Source: Hydractinia symbiolongicarpus
Taxonomy: Eukaryota > Cnidaria > Hydrozoa > Anthoathecata > Hydractiniidae
Length of the DNA: 35,000 bases
Direction of reading: 5' to 3'
NCBI RefSeq assembly: GCF_029227915.1
Contig: NW_026633881.1
Coordinates: 1-35,000, forward strand
Shown in pieces: positions 34,201 to 35,000 of this stretch. The translations under genes were made by a program, and so were the position numbers. How positions within the stretch are numbered: the stretch's first letter is position 1; every line of letters starts with the position of its first letter. The notes under the pieces are model-generated. The model was not told the origin of the DNA, made no database searches, and was given only the letters and a program-made list of their open reading frames with translations.

Positions 34201-35000
34201 CGAAGAATTGCTCACATGTACAATTTATTTCTTAAGCAAAATGACATTGAAAGGCCAAATGGAGATGCAAGTGATATGTTCAACCGTAGAAATTTTGAAC
34301 ATTTAAAAAATGTTATTGATGTATACACAACCAGTGAAGACAACGAACTTAAGGCTGGTTTAAAACAAAATATTTACTACTTACTAAAACGCGTTGCAAA
34401 GGTTTTGAAAGGCCATTACTTAGTTTCTAGTGACGATTCCGCTGCTGAAGAAATTGACCGATTTATTTCTGTGTTAGAAATGTATGAAGACTTTGTATTT
34501 GCAGATGCAACCTACCAACTAAACAAAAACAAGAATATAAAACTGCGAAAACCTTCCGAGCTGCCATTGGAGGAAGACATGCAACTTCTTAAGAACCATG
34601 TAATGCAAAGGATGAAAGAGCTTTTGCAAGATCCTTTCACAATATTTGATGTGTCTTCGTATGTCGAGTTGCGAGATTGTGCTTGCTGTAGATTAACTTT
34701 GCTAAATGCACGTAGAGGTAATTTATTCAGTTACGTGGCGGAACTTCTATATCTATAGTATCAGTTGTTATTTTAGTTGTAATATGCAAATGATCTATGA
34801 TTAATATTTTAGGAGGAGAGCCAGCACGTATGTTGTTAGATGACTTTCAGCAGGCGATTAATGATGCTTGGATAGATAGACAACGCATTGATTACTTAGA
34901 TCCTCTTGATCAATTATTAGTTGATACAATCAAGATTTCATATATGACTGGAAAAGGCAACAATCATATAGTCCCGGTTCTTATTCCACCAGATACAATA
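22148..35000 (+). CDS. SET-kinase-zinc finger-tyrosine recombinase-like multi-exon gene (model, right end open)
   Basis: Twenty-one exons read from splice sites sum to 3348 nt without a stop, and every junction keeps phase. Domain order with approximate residues: KMT5A-like SET (50-167), connector (168-187), protein kinase (188-484), charged/polar linker built from 13 exons of 30-75 nt (485-695), two zinc-finger-like motifs (~700-830), then a Crypton-like tyrosine-recombinase region that continues past the window. The N-terminus is probably also incomplete, because the first exon is preceded by an acceptor-like TTCAG and is open upstream of its ATG (22175). I recognise each domain family but not this combination. 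The main doubt is whether this is one transcript or neighbouring genes; consistent phase over 20 introns favours one. Confidence 0.55.
23595..23754 (+). CDS. Exon 2: SET domain N-terminal half
   Basis: Acceptor TTACTTAG, donor GTAAGT. With exon 1 it codes IGKGVFTKEKIPKNTF, then LVEYAGDLITKEEGE, then CFLYFFEDNLQKY. These are the cofactor-binding GxG motif (GKG), the EYxGxLI strand and the Y-x-F-F strand of the SET fold. SET proteins transfer methyl groups from S-adenosylmethionine to lysine. The exon ends with TG, completed as Cys by the next exon. Confidence 0.85.
24071..24260 (+). CDS. Exon 3: SET domain C-terminal half
   Basis: Acceptor ATACATTAG, donor GGTACAA after CAGCAG. The exon codes (C)IDATYYQNRIGRYVNDS, PKGNCKVRKI, IHLCLYSTEEIPSGTELRYD and YCAPNLWWRQQ. 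This gives the CIDA motif, the substrate/AdoMet motif R-Y-V-N-D-S in place of the usual N-H-S, and the ELxYDY motif with the catalytic-type Tyr. No Cys-rich post-SET follows, as in KMT5A. The His-to-Asp change in NHS is shared, as far as I recall, by a divergent animal subfamily, so it is not by itself a sign of inactivity. Confidence 0.87.
25321..25380 (+). CDS. Exon 4: connector between SET and kinase
   Basis: A 60-nt exon, phase 0 at both ends, with acceptor TATATTTTAG and donor GTAAGT, coding NKKTKMPYTVADLKDAEFPR. It links in frame to the kinase exon. No known domain. Confidence 0.65.
26556..27410 (+). CDS. Exon 5: protein kinase domain (Tyr-kinase-like group)
   Basis: An 855-nt phase-0 exon, acceptor CTTCAATTTAG, donor GGTAATT. 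Counting from its first residue (Lys): degenerate Gly loop IDEGMSAVVY (23-32), ATP-binding Lys44 in AAVKCF, helix-C Glu60 in AEQLCKLKHENIV, catalytic loop HRDFKPSN (139-146), DFG motif present as DFD (162-164), YTAPEL (189-194), D-x-Y-S-L-A (207-212) and the conserved Arg280 in ERPS. Catalytic Lys, Glu, Asp and Asn are present; two loop glycines and the DFG Gly are not. It may phosphorylate Ser/Thr or have altered nucleotide handling. The frame reads a few codons into the intron to a TAA, which is not its real end because subdomain XI completes in exon 6. Confidence 0.9.
27638..27673 (+). CDS. Exon 6: end of kinase domain
   Basis: A 36-nt exon (acceptor TTTTCCAG, donor GTAAGT) coding CLNLFTDVRNSL in phase 0. 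Joined to exon 5 it gives RPSTVECLNLFTDVR, the normal end of kinase subdomain XI, which supports both splice sites. Confidence 0.82.
28021..28122 (+). CDS. Candidate alternative last exon after the kinase
   Basis: Behind the good acceptor TTTTTTTGTTTACAG the frame in phase 0 codes KQKTNLCKNYKWIKHKKLKD and a further 13 residues before TAA at 28120-28122. Spliced from exon 6 it would end the protein here, giving a SET-kinase form. A GT at 28114 could pair with the AG at 28133-28134, but that intron would be only 21 nt, too short for normal metazoan splicing. Confidence 0.4.
   Translation, partial: KQKTNLCKNYKWIKHKKLKDGIITFLRGSQTVN
28135..28180 (+). CDS. Exon 7: linker microexon
   Basis: A 46-nt exon with acceptor ATACACTTTAG and donor GTATGT, coding KASNVATTVHIKSEE plus one base (phase 0 in, phase 1 out). 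The next exon supplies the two remaining bases to form Asp. The acceptor has a weak pyrimidine tract. Confidence 0.55.
28272..28343 (+). CDS. Exon 8: linker exon
   Basis: A 72-nt exon, phase 1 to phase 1, acceptor ATCATTTAG and donor GGTAAAA. It codes (D)NIDFNCVESFKVVGG, then IMEITLEP. No recognised domain. Confidence 0.6.
28588..28619 (+). CDS. Exon 9: linker microexon
   Basis: A 32-nt exon behind TTTTTTTTTAATTATAG, donor GTTAGT, coding (D)EKTHTNKPVE and restoring phase 0. Confidence 0.6.
28710..28742 (+). CDS. Exon 10: linker microexon
   Basis: A 33-nt phase-0 exon, acceptor TATTGTATAG, donor GTAAGC, coding DFFTDDLQFLM; acidic and aromatic. Confidence 0.6.
28818..29072 (+). CDS. Candidate alternative last exon
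   Basis: Behind ATATCTGTACAG, in phase 0 from exon 10, an 84-codon frame runs to TAA at 29070-29072. It starts FNNNEKPYSSK and contains a hydrophobic stretch (ISAIAIICLLIIQIKIF) that could be a membrane segment. The frame has no internal donor that I trust, so it would end the transcript. It could equally be a chance open frame in an AT-rich intron. Confidence 0.3.
   Translation, partial: FNNNEKPYSSKISAIAIICLLIIQIKIFKSEYSYRIKNYYEETRATLYSDCILFIFEENNYFENEPFLRKLVYIKGLAAISACN
29319..30106 (+). mobile_element. Non-autonomous repeat, Helitron-like (copy 2) inside an intron
   Basis: Starts TCTATATAATAATACGAAG and ends GGGCCTTATCGACTAA before T, the same outline as 9805-10434. Between them are three internal units of about 130-160 bp, each with a TGACGTCA-centred palindrome (29571-29582, 29704-29715, 29865-29876) and the words AAATTTCT and CGATGAA. 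The TC start and CTRR-T end suggest a Helitron; no hairpin is obvious, so the class is provisional. It lies in the intron between exons 10 and 11. Confidence 0.5.
30363..30422 (+). CDS. Exon 11: acidic linker exon
   Basis: A 60-nt phase-0 exon, acceptor TTACTTTCTATAG, donor GTTTGT, coding SEDEDPALRSDLKNCIESFQ. Confidence 0.6.
30960..31010 (+). CDS. Exon 12: duplicated linker exon, copy A
   Basis: A 51-nt phase-0 exon after GCATGTGTTTAG, donor GTTAGA, coding NKDEDQNKDFILKDCAQ. Copy B at 31588 differs at a few residues. Confidence 0.6.
31160..31189 (+). CDS. Exon 13: duplicated microexon, copy A
   Basis: A 30-nt phase-0 exon, acceptor CTTCTCTTTAG, donor GTATGT, coding VTSTPDQNKT. The second copy (31770) is identical in sequence, as are its splice sites. 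Confidence 0.6.
31588..31638 (+). CDS. Exon 14: duplicated linker exon, copy B
   Basis: 51 nt, phase 0, coding NKGEDQNKDFILKDCLQ; Asp-to-Gly and Ala-to-Leu changes relative to copy A. Donor GTTTGT. Confidence 0.6.
31770..31799 (+). CDS. Exon 15: duplicated microexon, copy B
   Basis: 30 nt, phase 0, coding VTSTPDQNKT, with the same acceptor and donor as copy A. Conserved phase means the duplication adds 27 residues without breaking the frame. Confidence 0.6.
32352..32405 (+). CDS. Exon 16: basic linker exon
   Basis: 54 nt, phase 0, acceptor TTCATTTGTAG, donor GTAAAC, coding KFCRKRKNKWRLKNFVLK. Strongly basic, possibly a nuclear-localisation or DNA-contact segment (inference). Confidence 0.58.
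32517..32549 (+). CDS. Exon 17: basic microexon
   Basis: 33 nt, phase 0, acceptor AATATTTTTAG, donor GTAATT, coding NSKRKINNLSQ. Confidence 0.55.
32636..32720 (+). other. tRNA-like remnant (tRNA pseudogene or tRNA-derived SINE head)
   Basis: An A-box-like TGGCTAAAGCG at 32641 and a B-box-like GGATTTGAATCTC at 32700 are spaced as in a long-variable-arm tRNA (Leu/Ser type), followed by ACTCTGTC. Stems are poor, so it is not an active tRNA. It lies in the intron after exon 17. Confidence 0.35.
32876..32950 (+). CDS. Exon 18: acidic linker exon
   Basis: 75 nt, phase 0, acceptor TTTGCCATCTTTAG, donor GTAAAA. Codes VSLLNDSGFMIDTDVH, then VVDTDQSAL. No known domain. Confidence 0.6.
33188..33253 (+). 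CDS. Exon 19: Ser/Thr-rich linker exon
   Basis: 66 nt, phase 0, acceptor ATTTTTCTTTAG, donor GTTCTG. Codes SVSRTSLTSSIEHKSARTI, then VKK. Rich in Ser and Thr, so a conceivable target of the linked kinase (speculative). Confidence 0.58.
33527..33574. repeat. Nested palindrome in intron upstream of the recombinase exon
   Basis: Outer inverted arms GGGTTTCGTGAAA / TTTCACGAAACCC enclose an inner palindrome AAAAAACCCGGGTTTTTT. Probably a fold-back repeat remnant. Confidence 0.8.
33643..34717 (+). CDS. Exon 20: zinc-finger motifs and N-terminal part of a Crypton-like tyrosine-recombinase region
   Basis: A 1075-nt exon, acceptor T-rich then ATAG, donor GGTAATT. It opens RRRKKPYRYCIFCKKKMS; the first metal-binding motif is C-x2-C-x9-H-x4-H (YCIFCKKK...RRHIRSKH), the second C-x2-C-x11-H-x3-C (YCNNCKKF...YQHMKNC). 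About 250 mostly helical-looking residues follow (LPENLRITDDFRDNILSKF, ICRTDNTIIKVGTVFY, KSVRTDMRRIAHMYNLFL, LPLEEDMQLLKNHVMQRMKE), ending LTLLNARRG, where the Arg pair fits the first catalytic Arg of tyrosine recombinases. This arrangement is one I recognise from animal Crypton-derived proteins. Short frames inside it on other frames are shadows. A shorter reading from the ATG at 33691 would miss the first finger. Confidence 0.82.
34813..35000 (+). CDS. Exon 21 (partial): tyrosine-recombinase catalytic core begins
   Basis: Acceptor TAATATTTTAG; the first two bases complete Gly, giving NARRGGEPARM across the junction. It continues LLDDFQQAINDAWID, YLDPLDQLLVDTIKISYMTG and KGNNHIVPVLIPPDTI to the window edge, in frame without stops. 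Expected downstream motifs (H-x-R, the second His, and the Tyr nucleophile or its loss) lie outside, so whether this is an active recombinase or a domesticated DNA-binding remnant cannot be judged here. Confidence 0.8.

Noticed and set aside
34037-34306. 89-codon frame inside exon 20
   Set aside because: A shadow of the zinc-finger/recombinase frame.

Overview
The window is AT-rich eukaryotic (metazoan) DNA with long microsatellites, several degenerate transposable elements, a satellite array and short GT-AG-bounded exons separated by AT-rich introns. The mix of a Penelope-like RT with GIY-YIG endonuclease, an RTE-like LINE and a KMT5A-like SET / tyrosine-recombinase-like coding series resembles cnidarian genomes, possibly a hydrozoan. 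That placement is an inference from recognised families; no species can be named from the sequence alone.

Layout. 1-3650: a Penelope-like retroelement (PLE) on the minus strand, 5'-truncated, with its last ~858 bp repeated in near-perfect inverted orientation; both outer ends lie beside (TA)n tracts, and the stretch left of it carries a hammerhead-like motif that suggests a second PLE remnant. 3650-9800: no convincing gene; one fragment of a transposon endonuclease domain (7804-8115, minus) and small hairpins. 9805-10434: a non-autonomous repeat (Helitron-like ends) with a relative at 29319-30106. 10840-12390: about 11 copies of a ~143-bp tandem repeat. 14194-16462: a 5'-truncated LINE on the minus strand with one in-frame stop and a microsatellite tail. 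16500-21400: possible MITEs and hairpins, no convincing gene.

The main gene content is on the plus strand from about 22148 to beyond the right edge. By reading splice junctions and phases I assemble 21 consecutive exons totalling 3348 nt (1116 codons with no stop): a KMT5A-like SET domain (three exons, ~22298-24260), a short connector, a protein kinase domain mostly in one 855-nt exon (26556-27410), a run of 13 very short exons coding a charged or polar linker, then a large exon with two zinc-finger-like motifs and the N-terminal part of a Crypton-like tyrosine-recombinase region, and a further exon that leaves the window just after the first catalytic-type Arg. If transcribed as one unit this is a SET-kinase-zinc finger-tyrosine recombinase protein, a combination I do not recognise as described. 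All junctions are phase-compatible, but transcript evidence is needed to exclude two or three adjacent genes. Possible alternative last exons (28021-28122, 28818-29072) would give shorter SET-kinase products.

If the model is right, the protein would join lysine methylation, phosphorylation (with a DFG-to-DFD change) and a domesticated or mobile recombinase DNA-binding module; the activity of each part is inference from motifs only.
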